Positions 17,016-25,502 of a stretch of DNA of 47,907 nucleotides are shown piece after piece (position 1 is the first letter of the stretch; each line of letters begins with the position of its first letter). A program made the position numbers and the translations under genes. The notes beneath the pieces were generated by a model. It was not told where the DNA came from. It did no database searches and saw nothing but the letters and a program-made list of their open reading frames with translations. The stretch comes from Lichenibacterium minor (lineage in GTDB: Bacteria; Pseudomonadota; Alphaproteobacteria; Rhizobiales; Beijerinckiaceae): positions 1 through 47,907 of the forward strand of contig NZ_QYBB01000032.1 of NCBI RefSeq assembly GCF_004137685.1. The letters are read 5' to 3'.

Positions 17016-17399
17016 CGGAGGTCCATCGATCGGCTGGCGGGGATCCTGCCGCGGTCTGGTCGGGATCCCGAGGGTTCGACGAGGTATGGCAGCGCTCGAC
17101 GGGACCTCGATAGGGCCAGATGCCGGACGAACGCTGACCAGATCGGAGAAGAAATTGCATGGGTGAGCAAAATTGCGACATCCTGACGTCAGAATGAGCA
17201 AAAAATGACTTTGGTGCTTCGACATTCACCGATCAGTTTTGGTTCGTTGCTGCGGTGTTCGATACCTATCGCGCGTTAGGTCCAGATCACGACTGGAATG
17301 CGCCACGTCTGGACCAAGCGATCGGCCCGAAAGCTGCTTTAATTTTCGACGACGAGGGCCGATCGCTGCGGCGAGGCCGAAACCAGAAGGGTCCCCGAC
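17016..17399. promoter_or_regulatory. Divergent tauX/tauA control region
   Basis: 384 bases between divergent taurine genes. It holds a TauR-like site (17276-17317) and, 80 bases nearer tauX, the perfect palindrome CTGACGTCAG (17183-17192) flanked by two direct copies of TGAGCAAAA (17164-17172 and 17195-17203) whose starts are 31 bases apart. The stretch 17160-17250 and the patch 17338-17350 are AT-richer than the coding DNA, as expected for promoters. Confidence 0.6.
17276..17317. promoter_or_regulatory. Candidate TauR (MocR) binding site
   Basis: The minus strand of 17276-17285 reads CTGGACCTAA, which fits the CTGGACYTAA repeat I recall for TauR of Rhodobacter capsulatus. The plus strand at 17309-17317 reads CTGGACCAA. 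Together they make a perfect 8-base inverted repeat, GGTCCAGA (17279-17286) and TCTGGACC (17308-17315). TauR sites are described as direct repeats, so the inverted arrangement differs. A weaker TTGGACCT occurs at 17-nt-scale resemblance in the tauR/tauE gap at 21737-21744. Confidence 0.55.
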
Positions 17400-18410
17400 A
17401 TGCGCATCCACCTTCATCCCACCGGCATGGCCGCGGCGGCGCTGGGCGCCCTGGCGACGCTCTGGGCGGCGCCCGCCGCGGCGGCCGACAAGGAGGTGAC
17501 CTTCGCCTATCAGGACATGGTGGTGCCGTTCCGGGTCATCATGGAGAGTGGGGCCATCGAGAAGGCCACGGGCTACAAGATCACCTGGCGCAAGTTCGGC
17601 GGCGGCGGCGACGTCATCCGCGCCATGGCGTCGGGCAACGTCGCCCTCGGGGAAGCGGGGTCGAGCCCCATCGCGGCCGCGGCCTCGCAGGGCCTGCCGA
17701 TCGAGCTGTTCTGGATCCTCGACGACATCGCCGATGCCGAGCAGCTCGTGGCGCGCGACGGCTCGGGCGTGACGGACGTGAAGTCCCTGAAGGGCCACAC
17801 GGTGGCGACCCCATTCGTGTCGACCTCGCACTACCAGCTCATGTACGCGCTGCAGAAGGCCGGGCTCGGCGCCAAGGACGTCAAGGTCCTGAACATGCGC
17901 CCGCCCGAGATCGCTGCCGCCTGGGAGCGCGGCGACATCGACGCCACCTTCATCTGGGACCCGGTGCTGGCCAAGGTGAAGGCGAACGGCAAAGTGATCG
18001 ACTCCGCGGCGAAGATCGCCGAGGAGGGCCGCCCGACCTTCGACGGGCTCGTGGTCGACAAAGCCTGGGCGGAGGGCAACAAGCCCTTCATGGTGGAGTT
18101 CGTGAAGCTCCTGTCGGGCGAGGACGCGCGATACGCGGCCGACAAGTCGAACTGGACGCCCGGCAGCGATCCCGTGAAGGCCGTGGCGAAATGGACCGGC
18201 GCCGACCCCGCCGACGTGCCAGCCGGCATGGCGGCTTACCGCTTCCCGACGCTGTCCCAGCAGGCGTCCGCCACCTGGCTCGGTGGCGGGGCCACGGCGG
18301 CGCTGAAGAACACCGCCGATTTCCTCAAGGAGCAGGGTAAGGTGCAGGACCTCGCCCCCGACTACGGCAAGTACGTCACCGACGAATACGTGAAGGCGGC
18401 CGCGAAGTAG
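17400..18410 (+). CDS. tauA: Taurine ABC transporter, periplasmic substrate-binding protein
   Basis: A 336-residue protein with a Sec signal peptide ending near residue 29 (AAPAAAADKEV). The mature part follows the SsuA/TauA pattern: VTFAYQDMVVPFRVIMESGAIEK, then MASGNVALGEAGSSPIAAA, where the sulfonate-binding serines lie, and ERGDIDATFIWDPVLAKV. AGAAGGG precedes the ATG by about 8 bases. It binds taurine or a related aminosulfonate in the periplasm and passes it to TauBC, encoded next. Specificity for taurine rather than other sulfonates is inferred from the nearby TauR-like, TauXY and TauE genes. Confidence 0.88.
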   Translation: MRIHLHPTGMAAAALGALATLWAAPAAAADKEVTFAYQDMVVPFRVIMESGAIEKATGYKITWRKFGGGGDVIRAMASGNVALGEAGSSPIAAAASQGLPIELFWILDDIADAEQLVARDGSGVTDVKSLKGHTVATPFVSTSHYQLMYALQKAGLGAKDVKVLNMRPPEIAAAWERGDIDATFIWDPVLAKVKANGKVIDSAAKIAEEGRPTFDGLVVDKAWAEGNKPFMVEFVKLLSGEDARYAADKSNWTPGSDPVKAVAKWTGADPADVPAGMAAYRFPTLSQQASATWLGGGATAALKNTADFLKEQGKVQDLAPDYGKYVTDEYVKAAAK

Positions 18411-18434
18411 CGCCCTAGCGCCGGAGCCGGCCCC

Positions 18435-19223
18435 ATGCTCGAGATCCGCGACGTCAGCCTGCACTACGGCGAGGGGGAAAGCGGCACCGTCGCGTTGTCC
18501 CACGTCGACCTCCGCATCGCGCCCGGCGAGTTCGTCGTGGCGCTTGGCGCCTCGGGCTGCGGCAAGACCACGCTCCTGTCCTGCATCGCGGGCTTCCTGC
18601 GGCCCACCTCCGGCGAGATCCTGCTCGACGGCGCGCCCGTCAGGGCTCCGGGGGCCGACCGGGGGGTGGTGTTTCAGAAACACGCCCTGATGCCTTGGCT
18701 CGACGTGCGCGACAACGTCGCTTTCGGGCTCCGCATGCGGGGCATGGCTGGAGCGGAACGCCGCCGGGTGGCCGATGAGATGCTCGGCCTCGTCGGCCTC
18801 GGCGATGTCGCCGGCCGAAAGATCTACGAGCTGTCCGGCGGCATGCAGCAACGCGTCGGCATCGCGCGGGCGCTGGCCAGCGATCCCCGCGTGCTGCTCA
18901 TGGACGAGCCGCTGGGGGCGCTGGACAGCTTCACGCGCGGGCAGGTGCAGGAACTCGTGCTGAGCGTGTGGCACCGCACCGGGAAGATGGCCTTCTTCAT
19001 CACCCACGACGTCGAGGAGGCGATCTTTCTCGCCACCCGGCTCGTCGTCATGAGCCCGCGGCCGGGCCGGATCGTAGACGAGCTGGACCTGCCCTTCTCG
19101 CGCCGCTTCGCGGCCGGCGAGGGCGCGCGGGCGATCCGCGCCGACCCGGACTTCATCGCCGCCCGCGAGCGCGTGCTCGACCGGGTGCACGGCCGCGACG
19201 CTCGCTTCCGAGAGGATGCCTGA
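18435..19223 (+). CDS. tauB: Taurine ABC transporter, ATP-binding protein
   Basis: A 262-residue ABC ATPase with Walker A GASGCGKTTLLS (about residue 37), Q-loop VFQKHALMPWLDV, signature LSGGMQQRVGIARAL, Walker B VLLMDEPLGALD and switch histidine in ITHDVEEAIFLA. The sequence is of the nitrate/sulfonate/taurine (SsuB/TauB) class. It lies 24 bases after tauA and its stop falls just before the start of tauC. Confidence 0.9.
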   Translation: MLEIRDVSLHYGEGESGTVALSHVDLRIAPGEFVVALGASGCGKTTLLSCIAGFLRPTSGEILLDGAPVRAPGADRGVVFQKHALMPWLDVRDNVAFGLRMRGMAGAERRRVADEMLGLVGLGDVAGRKIYELSGGMQQRVGIARALASDPRVLLMDEPLGALDSFTRGQVQELVLSVWHRTGKMAFFITHDVEEAIFLATRLVVMSPRPGRIVDELDLPFSRRFAAGEGARAIRADPDFIAARERVLDRVHGRDARFREDA

Positions 19224-19224
19224 C

Positions 19225-20142
19225 ATGACCATCCTGGTGGACGACGCGGCCCACGACCTGTCCCTCGCGGATGCCGGCGACCTGCCGCCAGCGGCGATCG
19301 ACGTGCCGGTGACCCGACTGCGCGATGCCGCCGCGAGCCGGCCAAAGGTCCGTCGCGGCCTACCGCAGGGCGCTCCGGGCGCCGGGATGCCGGTGCTGAG
19401 CGTCGTCACCGTGCTGGCGCTGCTGGCCCTTTGGGCGGGCGTGACGCAGACGGGTCTCGTCAAGCCGCTGTTCCTGCCGGGGCCCGCCGCCATCCTGAAA
19501 GCCTTCGGCCAGTCCTGGACGGGCGACTTCGACGGCAACCCGCTGCTCGTGCAGGTGGGCGCGAGCCTCGCCCGGGTGGTCGGCGCCTTTCTCCTCGCTT
19601 CGGCGATCGGCATCCCGGCCGGCCTCGCCATGGGGGTGAGCCGCCCCGCCCGCGCGGTGCTCGACCCCTTAATCGAGTTCTATCGCCCGCTGCCGCCGCT
19701 CGCCTACCTGCCCCTGATGGTGATCTGGTTCGGCATCGGCGAGACCGCCAAGGTGCTGCTGATCTTTCTGGCCTGCTTCGCTCCCGTGGCGCTGGCGACC
19801 CGCGCGGGCGTTCTGTCGGCCTCCGCCGATCAGGTCAATGCGGCACGCTCCATGGGGGCGAGCCGGTGGCAGGTCCTGCTCCACGTGGTGCTGCCGGCGG
19901 CGACGCCCGACATCCTGGTCGGCCTCCGCATCGGGATGGGCGTCGGCTGGACCACGCTGGTGGCGGCCGAGATGGTGGCGGCGAACGCGGGGTTGGGCCA
20001 GATGGTGCTGAACGCGTCCAATTTCCTGCGCACCGACGTGGTGGTCATGGGCATCCTGGTGATCGGGCTCTTCGCCGTGTTGTTCGAGGTGGGGATGCGG
20101 TGGCTGGAACGGGTGCTGGTGCCGTGGAAGGGCAAATCGTAG
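19225..20142 (+). CDS. tauC: Taurine ABC transporter, permease
   Basis: A permease of about 305 residues with six membrane segments and the EAA-like loop AARSMGASRWQVLLHVVLPAA contacting the ATPase. Two ATG codons are possible: 19216 inside the tauB end, or 19225. The second is better spaced (9 bases) from GAGG at 19212-19215. It carries a long hydrophilic N-terminal extension of about 60 residues before the first membrane helix, longer than in many homologues. It ends 18 bases from the convergent regulator gene. Confidence 0.88.
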   Translation: MTILVDDAAHDLSLADAGDLPPAAIDVPVTRLRDAAASRPKVRRGLPQGAPGAGMPVLSVVTVLALLALWAGVTQTGLVKPLFLPGPAAILKAFGQSWTGDFDGNPLLVQVGASLARVVGAFLLASAIGIPAGLAMGVSRPARAVLDPLIEFYRPLPPLAYLPLMVIWFGIGETAKVLLIFLACFAPVALATRAGVLSASADQVNAARSMGASRWQVLLHVVLPAATPDILVGLRIGMGVGWTTLVAAEMVAANAGLGQMVLNASNFLRTDVVVMGILVIGLFAVLFEVGMRWLERVLVPWKGKS

Positions 20143-20160
20143 CGCCGGCCGCCGACGGGC

Positions 20161-21633
20161 TCATCCGACCAGACGCCCCAGCCGCCGCAGCCCTTCCTCG
20201 ATCCGTTCCGTGCGGATCGACGAGAACCCCAGCCGGAAGCAGCGGCGCCCCCGCTCCGGATCCGCGAAGAATACATCCCCCGGCTCGATCAGCACGCCCG
20301 CGCCCCGCGCCGCCTCGACGAGGCGCCTCGCATCGAAGCCCTCCGGGCCGGTGATCCAGGCGCTGGCCGCGCCGGCGTTCCGCCGGGCCGCGAAGCCCGG
20401 GAGGTGGTGTGGCAGGGCGGCGTCGACGATCGCGGCGCGCTCCGACAGGGCGGCGGCCACGCGGCGGAGGTGGCCACGGTAATGGCCGAGGCCAATGAAC
20501 ATCGCCATGGCGCGCTGGTTGTTGGACGGCGGGTGGCGCAGCATGATGCGGCGCAGGACGCGCAGCTCGGCGATCACCGGCGCGGGCGCCACCACGTAGC
20601 CGAGTCGCAGCCCGGGTGCCAGGGCCTTCGACAGGCTGCCGACATAGACCACGCGCGCTTCCGTGTCCTGGCTCTTCAACGGCGGGGCGCGCTCGCCCTC
20701 GGCGAACATGTCGGCGTCGTAGTCGTCCTCGACGATCACCGCATCCTGGGCCCGGGCCGCGGCGAGAATCGCGCGGCGCCGCTCCGGGGACAGGATCGCG
20801 GTCGTGGGGCACTGGTGACCGGGGGTCAGGATAGCGAGCCGACACTCTGCCAGGCCCTCGTGCCACACCGCGCCCGCGCCGTCGACCGGCATCGGCCGGA
20901 CGATCCCGCCCGCCAGGGCCACCATGTGGCGGGCGTCGGGATAGCCGGGATCCTCGACGGCGACGGGCGTGCCCGATCCGACCAGCAGACGGGTCACGAG
21001 GTAGAGCGCCTGCTGGGCCCCGATGGTGATCATGGCTTCGCCCTCGGCGGCCCAGATGCCGCGGCGCGGCAGCACCTGGGCGCGTAACTGCTCGAGGAGT
21101 TCGGGATCGTCGTCATCGATGAGGTCGCCCGCCCAATCGTTGATCGACGACACGGTCGAGGCCGCGGCGACGCTTTCCCGCCAGCTCTGCGTCGGGAACA
21201 GGGACGGGTCGAACTGCCCGAACAGGAACGGATAGGGATAGGATTGCCAGTCGCGGGGCTTGGCGATGTGGCGCAGCAGCGACGGGCGCAACGCGAAGCG
21301 GGCCGTCCATTCCGCGCCGTCGGGGCAGCGGGGCGCGGCCGCCTCCCGGGCGCGGCCGTCCAGGGAGGCCACGAAGACGCCGCTGCGTTCGACGCTGACA
21401 AGGTAGCCCTCGTCGATCAGTTGGTCGTAGGCGAACACGACCGTGTTGCGGGCGACCGCCAGCACGTCGGCGAGCCTGCGGCTCGACGGAAGGCGCGTGC
21501 CCTCGGACAGCGTCCGTCCCTCGATGGCGGCCACCAGCACCTGGCGGATCTGGGCCTGGAGGGCGACGTCCGTCCGGTTCAGGTCGCCGAACAGGTGCAG
21601 CCACGCGGGTCCGTCGGGGGCAGCCAGCGACAC
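20161..21633 (-). CDS. tauR: MocR-type (GntR/aminotransferase) regulator, TauR-like
   Basis: A 490-residue regulator with an N-terminal GntR winged helix (GTRLPSSRRLADVLAVARNTV) and a fold-type I aminotransferase-like domain. The PLP lysine is in YVGSLSKALAPGLRLGYV and the PLP-anchoring aspartate is in IVEDDYDADM. GTG 21633 was chosen because AAGGAGG stands about 9 bases before it, although the frame stays open upstream. It lies between tauABC and a divergent sulfite exporter, matching TauR, the activator of taurine genes in Rhodobacter. The PLP cofactor probably senses the taurine amine. Confidence 0.83.
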   Translation of the reverse strand: MSLAAPDGPAWLHLFGDLNRTDVALQAQIRQVLVAAIEGRTLSEGTRLPSSRRLADVLAVARNTVVFAYDQLIDEGYLVSVERSGVFVASLDGRAREAAAPRCPDGAEWTARFALRPSLLRHIAKPRDWQSYPYPFLFGQFDPSLFPTQSWRESVAAASTVSSINDWAGDLIDDDDPELLEQLRAQVLPRRGIWAAEGEAMITIGAQQALYLVTRLLVGSGTPVAVEDPGYPDARHMVALAGGIVRPMPVDGAGAVWHEGLAECRLAILTPGHQCPTTAILSPERRRAILAAARAQDAVIVEDDYDADMFAEGERAPPLKSQDTEARVVYVGSLSKALAPGLRLGYVVAPAPVIAELRVLRRIMLRHPPSNNQRAMAMFIGLGHYRGHLRRVAAALSERAAIVDAALPHHLPGFAARRNAGAASAWITGPEGFDARRLVEAARGAGVLIEPGDVFFADPERGRRCFRLGFSSIRTERIEEGLRRLGRLVG

Positions 21634-21824
21634 CTCGGGAATCCTCCTTCGAAGGCCTGGGAAGGTCAGGCATCGCACCGGCCTTTCGAGGCCATCCCTG
21701 GCAACCGCCGCGCCAACTCGGGCGCCGTGCCCCACCTTGGACCTCGCGGGCGAGCGCCGCTGGCCCTGTCCGGGACGGCTTTCCCGCGGCATCGTGGGCG
21801 CATCACCCCTGGGACCACATCTCC

Positions 21825-22592
21825 ATGTTCACCGGCCTCCTCGACGCGAGTCCGCCCTGGCCCGTCCTGCTGGCCGGCGCCGCGATGATGTTCGCCGCCG
21901 GCACGCTGCGCGGCTACACGGGTTTCGGGTTCAGCATCGCGGCGGTCCCGCTGCTGAGCCTCCTCGGAACACCCGCGACCGTGGTCCCCATCGTGCTCAT
22001 GCTGCAGCTCGTCGTCAGCGCCAACGGTATCCGAGCCGCCGCGCGGCTGAGCGATCGGCGTTCGATCGGGCTCCTGGCCGGCGGAGCCCTGGCGGCGACG
22101 CCGGTCGGGCTCTGGGCGTTGACGGAACTCCCCGACGCGGTGGTGCGGCTCACCATCGCCGGTACGGTGTCGGCGGCCGTGCTGGTGCTGGGCCTGGGCC
22201 TTCGCCCCGCTACTGCGCCGTCCGGCCCTCGCGTGCTGCTCTTCGGTGTGGCCTCGGGATTGTTCAACGGCGTCGCCGGCATGCCGGGGCCACCCGTGAT
22301 CGCCTACTACCTGGGTACGCCGATCCCCGCTGCCACGGCCCGCGCTTCCATGATCGTGCTCTTCACCCTGACGAGCGCCTTCGCGCTGGTACCGCTCCTA
22401 GCGCTCGGGCGGCTTCATGTCGGATACTGCTTGCTGGCCGCAGCGGCCCTGCCGGTCGTTTGGCTGGGGTCGAGCCTCGGCGCCTGGCTGCATGCCCGAA
22501 GCTCGGAGCGGACATACCGGGCCGCGGGCCTCACTGTCCTGGCCGCCACGGCGGCTTTGGCCTCCGTCAGAGCCATCTCGTCGATCGTGTGA
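21825..22592 (+). CDS. tauE: TauE/SafE-family sulfite/sulfonate exporter
   Basis: A 255-residue membrane protein with about eight segments. Family motifs GYTGFGFSIAAVPLLSL and GVASGLFNGVAGMPGPPVIAYYLG form the two internal repeats of the DUF81/TauE fold. It is divergent from the TauR-like gene. TauE exports sulfite released when sulfoacetaldehyde is cleaved, which fits taurine used as carbon or nitrogen source. Confidence 0.85.
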   Translation: MFTGLLDASPPWPVLLAGAAMMFAAGTLRGYTGFGFSIAAVPLLSLLGTPATVVPIVLMLQLVVSANGIRAAARLSDRRSIGLLAGGALAATPVGLWALTELPDAVVRLTIAGTVSAAVLVLGLGLRPATAPSGPRVLLFGVASGLFNGVAGMPGPPVIAYYLGTPIPAATARASMIVLFTLTSAFALVPLLALGRLHVGYCLLAAAALPVVWLGSSLGAWLHARSSERTYRAAGLTVLAATAALASVRAISSIV

Positions 22593-22803
22593 TCGGCGAT
22601 GGAGGGTCGGGGACTGCCCGATACGCCCACTATCGGCACTTCAGATAGGCCGGGCGGACCTGACTGGGACTGGGAACCATCGCGTCCGCAGTTCACGATC
22701 ATCGCCGGTGTAAACGGTGTCGGCCGTGACCTGCATTGAATCCGTCGGCCCGCTCTCATGCGAGATCGAACGGCCGCTCCGGGACGCACCCTTTCGGAAG
22801 CAG

Positions 22804-22870
22804 CCGGTCCGCTGTCCACCCACTCCCGCTGTCAGGCAGGCGTCGACCCATGCTCGACGTTCCCGGGCCC
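22804..22870. repeat. Dispersed intergenic repeat, copy A
   Basis: The first 29 bases (22804-22832) match 42031-42059 at 25 of 29 positions, and the similarity continues through GTCGACCCA. Its end (22836-22870) also resembles 10497-10535. It lies outside genes, as the other copies do. Confidence 0.6.
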
Positions 22871-22930
22871 CTCAACGGCCCTCCGACGCGGACGCTCGGG
22901 GGCCGACACCCCCGAGCCATGTATTTTAGT

Positions 22931-22963
22931 CGGTTCGCGTTGGGTACACCCCAAGCGAACCGG
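22931..22963. repeat. Palindromic hairpin element
   Basis: CGGTTCGC-G-TTGGG and CCCAA-GCGAACCG form a 13-base-pair stem with one bulged G around a TACAC loop. The 19 bases 22942-22960 (GGGTACACCCCAAGCGAAC) recur at 23180-23198 with 17 of 19 identical. No T-tract follows, so a simple terminator is unlikely. It may be a REP-like element. Confidence 0.55.
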
Positions 22964-23311
22964 CCAGAGTCACCCTCGGTGAAGCTTCGCCTTGACCATC
23001 GGTTGTGGGTCGTCGACCCTTCACATACGCTTCAATGACACCCCATTGGACAGGCGCGTCATCCCGTGACGCCTCCTGCAGAGATCGCGGGCGCCGAAGC
23101 GATGGTCGCCGACCCGGGGTCGGCCCAAAGCGAACCGCTCCGGCCCATGCTGGCCGGGGCTGTAGCTCCGGTCTGATAAGGGTACATCTCAAGCGAACTC
23201 GCACGGTAGGCCCGCATCATCGCCTCGCGAGGGAGGGTACGCGCGGAAGCGACGCCGCGGGACACGCGCTGACAGGAGCGCTTTCGAAACGACCGCTCGC
23301 GCTGAGCCCTT

Positions 23312-24190
23312 TCACGCTGGCGCCCGCGCCGCGATTCCATCGAGTTCTGTCAGGGCATCGGACGGCAGCATGCACCCTCCCGCCGCGATGTTCTCGCGAA
23401 GGTGCACTACCGACGATGTGCCAGGGATCAGAAGGATGTTCGGCGAGCGCCGCAACAGCCAAGCCAAAGCCACCTGCAACGGCGTGAAGCCGAGCCGCGC
23501 TGCGATGTCGGACAGGGTTGTGGACTGCAGCGGCGAGAAGCCGCCGAGCGGGAAGTAGGGGACGTAGGCGATGCCGTCGCGGGCGAGGTCGTCGATCAGC
23601 TCGTCATCGGCGCGGTGTGCGAGATTGTAGTTGTTCTGCACGCAAACGATGTCGCAGATCCGCCGCCCCTCGGCGACCTGAGCGGGCGTGACGTGACTAA
23701 GCCCGATGTGGCGGATCAGGCCCTTGCGCTGAAGTTCGGCAAGGGCTGTCAACGGTGCCTCGATCGAGCCCTCGGCGGGATGGTGGGCGTCAAACATGCA
23801 GCGGAAGTTCACGACCTCGATCACGTCGAGACCGAGGTTGCGCAGGTTGTCGTGAACGGCGCTCGTCAACTCTTCGGCCGAGAAGGCCGGGATCCACGCT
23901 TTGTCGCCCCCGCGGCGCGCTCCTACTTTCGTGACGATCACGAGGTTCGGTCCGAAGGGGCGCAGTGCCTCGCGGATCAGGCGATTGGTGACGTGCGGAC
24001 CGTAGAAGTCGCTGGTGTCGATATGGTCGATGCCGCTCTCGACCGCGGCATGCAGCACCGCCTGCGCGGCCTTGAGATCCTTTGGCGGCCCGAAGACGCC
24101 TGGGCCGGCGAGCTGCATAGCTCCGTAGCCGAGGCGGTGCACGCGGCGCAAGCCGAGTGCGAAGGTGCCTGATTGTTGGATCGGGGACAT
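23312..24190 (-). CDS. Aldo/keto reductase, pyridoxal reductase (PdxI/YdbC)-like
   Basis: A 292-residue TIM-barrel oxidoreductase. Tyrosine and lysine of the catalytic set are in TSDFYGPHVTNRLI and VIVTKVGARRGG. Where most family members have a histidine (LYQxH), this one reads EVVNFRCMFD, with arginine, the pattern I associate with YdbC-like pyridoxal reductases. NADPH would be bound near the end (LLIPGTSSVVHLREN). AGGAGA precedes ATG 24190. It is divergent from a LysR regulator, which probably controls it. The physiological carbonyl substrate is not certain. Confidence 0.85.
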   Translation of the reverse strand: MSPIQQSGTFALGLRRVHRLGYGAMQLAGPGVFGPPKDLKAAQAVLHAAVESGIDHIDTSDFYGPHVTNRLIREALRPFGPNLVIVTKVGARRGGDKAWIPAFSAEELTSAVHDNLRNLGLDVIEVVNFRCMFDAHHPAEGSIEAPLTALAELQRKGLIRHIGLSHVTPAQVAEGRRICDIVCVQNNYNLAHRADDELIDDLARDGIAYVPYFPLGGFSPLQSTTLSDIAARLGFTPLQVALAWLLRRSPNILLIPGTSSVVHLRENIAAGGCMLPSDALTELDGIAARAPA

Positions 24191-24284
24191 GGTCGCTCTC
24201 CTGTTGCGATGGAAACGATCTACCCCTTGCATCAGCGCGCGATAATCTAGGACGATCTGCACGGGCTGTGCGAAAGAGCGAACA

Positions 24285-25193
24285 ATGCGGGTGGGTTTGG
24301 CAGATCTCGAGGCCTTCGTGGCGGTCGCGCATGCTGACGGTTTCCGCGACGCCGCCCGAGCGACTGGGTTCAGCGCCTCGGGCCTGAGCGAGGCGGTGCG
24401 CCGGTTGGAGGAAAGGCTCGGAGTTCGCCTGCTCCACCGCACCACGCGCAGCGTGACGCTGACAGAAGCAGGGGAGCGGCTTCTCACGCGCCTCGGCCCG
24501 GCGCTCGGCGAAGTGGAGGACGCGCTCGATGTCGTGAACGGCCTGCGGGACCGTCCGGCGGGTGCACTGCGGCTCAACGTGCCGATCAGCGCCGCGCGTC
24601 TGGTGCTGCCCCGCATCGTGCCGCCCTTTCTCGCCGCCTACCCCGAGATCCGCCTCGAGGTGGTCACCGAGGAAAGCTTCGTCGATGTGCTGGCAGCAGG
24701 TTGCGACGCCGGTATTCGTTATGGCGAGCGGTTGGAGCAGGACGTCATCGCAGTGCCGATCGGCCCTCGCGTACAGCGCGCCGCCGCGGCGGCCTCCTCA
24801 ACCTACCTGGACCGCCATGGCCGTCCCGCGCATCCGCGCGACCTGCTCGCCCACTCCTGCCTGCGCAACCGCTTCGCCAGCGGGGCGACCGCCCCTTGGG
24901 AGTTCGAGCGGAACGGCGAAACGCTGCGGATCGAACCTTCGGGGCCGCTGGTGGTGCAAGCCGGCGGGGGAAGCGACCTCGCCGTCATGGCGGCGATCGC
25001 GGGGACGGGCGTCGTTTATCTGTTCGAAGACTGGCTGAAGCCGCATTTTGACGCGGGCACTCTCGAACCTGTGCTCGCTGGCTGGTGGCCGAGTTTTCCG
25101 GGACCGTTCTTGTATTATTCGGGTCACCGACTCGTTCCGCCGCCGCTGCGGGCTTTTGTCGACTTCCTCAAAACGATCGGCGAAACGAGGTAG
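24285..25193 (+). CDS. LysR-family transcriptional regulator
   Basis: 302 residues. The N-terminal helix-turn-helix is LADLEAFVAVAHADGFRDAA with FSASGLSEAVRRLEERLGVRLLHRTTRSV. The effector domain follows from about residue 90 (GALRLNVPISAARLVLP). Close in type to regulators that govern adjacent oxidoreductases. The 94-base gap to the divergent aldo/keto reductase is the expected control region and includes the AT-rich stretch near 24220-24250. Confidence 0.9.
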   Translation: MRVGLADLEAFVAVAHADGFRDAARATGFSASGLSEAVRRLEERLGVRLLHRTTRSVTLTEAGERLLTRLGPALGEVEDALDVVNGLRDRPAGALRLNVPISAARLVLPRIVPPFLAAYPEIRLEVVTEESFVDVLAAGCDAGIRYGERLEQDVIAVPIGPRVQRAAAAASSTYLDRHGRPAHPRDLLAHSCLRNRFASGATAPWEFERNGETLRIEPSGPLVVQAGGGSDLAVMAAIAGTGVVYLFEDWLKPHFDAGTLEPVLAGWWPSFPGPFLYYSGHRLVPPPLRAFVDFLKTIGETR

Positions 25194-25502
25194 AAGAGAT
25201 CAACTCCACACCGACACCTCGGATACGCGGTGGTTGGGCCGCATCGTGCATCCGCACACGAGGCTTGCATGCTCAGGCTTCCGGAGTCGGGTGTACATTC
25301 GGTATCCCCGCTGCTTTTTTGAGTAGGCTCATGATGAACCGCTCTAGCGGTCTATTATGGGCCTCATGACCCCACCACCTGAATCGGATTTCGCAAACAG
25401 ACCATCTTAGAAAGACTGGTGGTCATAGCTGCCCGTGCCGACATTCGAGCCTCGCCCGCCCAGCCGAGCGTCTGTTCAGGATCTTCGGACGAGCTTGCCT
25501 AG
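25194..25502. other. Gene-free region
   Basis: About 310 bases after the LysR stop with no coding frame recognised. A T-run at 25315-25320 has no convincing GC stem before it. The region leads into the broken RTX gene. Confidence 0.4.

Larger units (their letters stand above)
22593..23311. other. Gene-free region rich in short repeats
   Basis: About 720 bases between convergent genes without a recognisable product. It contains a degenerate repeat of the dispersed family (22804-22870), a strong hairpin at 22931-22963 and a second, inexact copy of part of it at 23180-23198. The short frames here have no family features. Confidence 0.55.

Noticed and set aside
17226..19631. 801-codon minus-strand frame opposite tauA, tauB and the start of tauC
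   Set aside because: Overlaps three genes with clear family motifs; the translation has no recognisable domain.
25311..25320. T-run after the LysR gene as an intrinsic terminator
   Set aside because: No stable GC stem directly precedes it.
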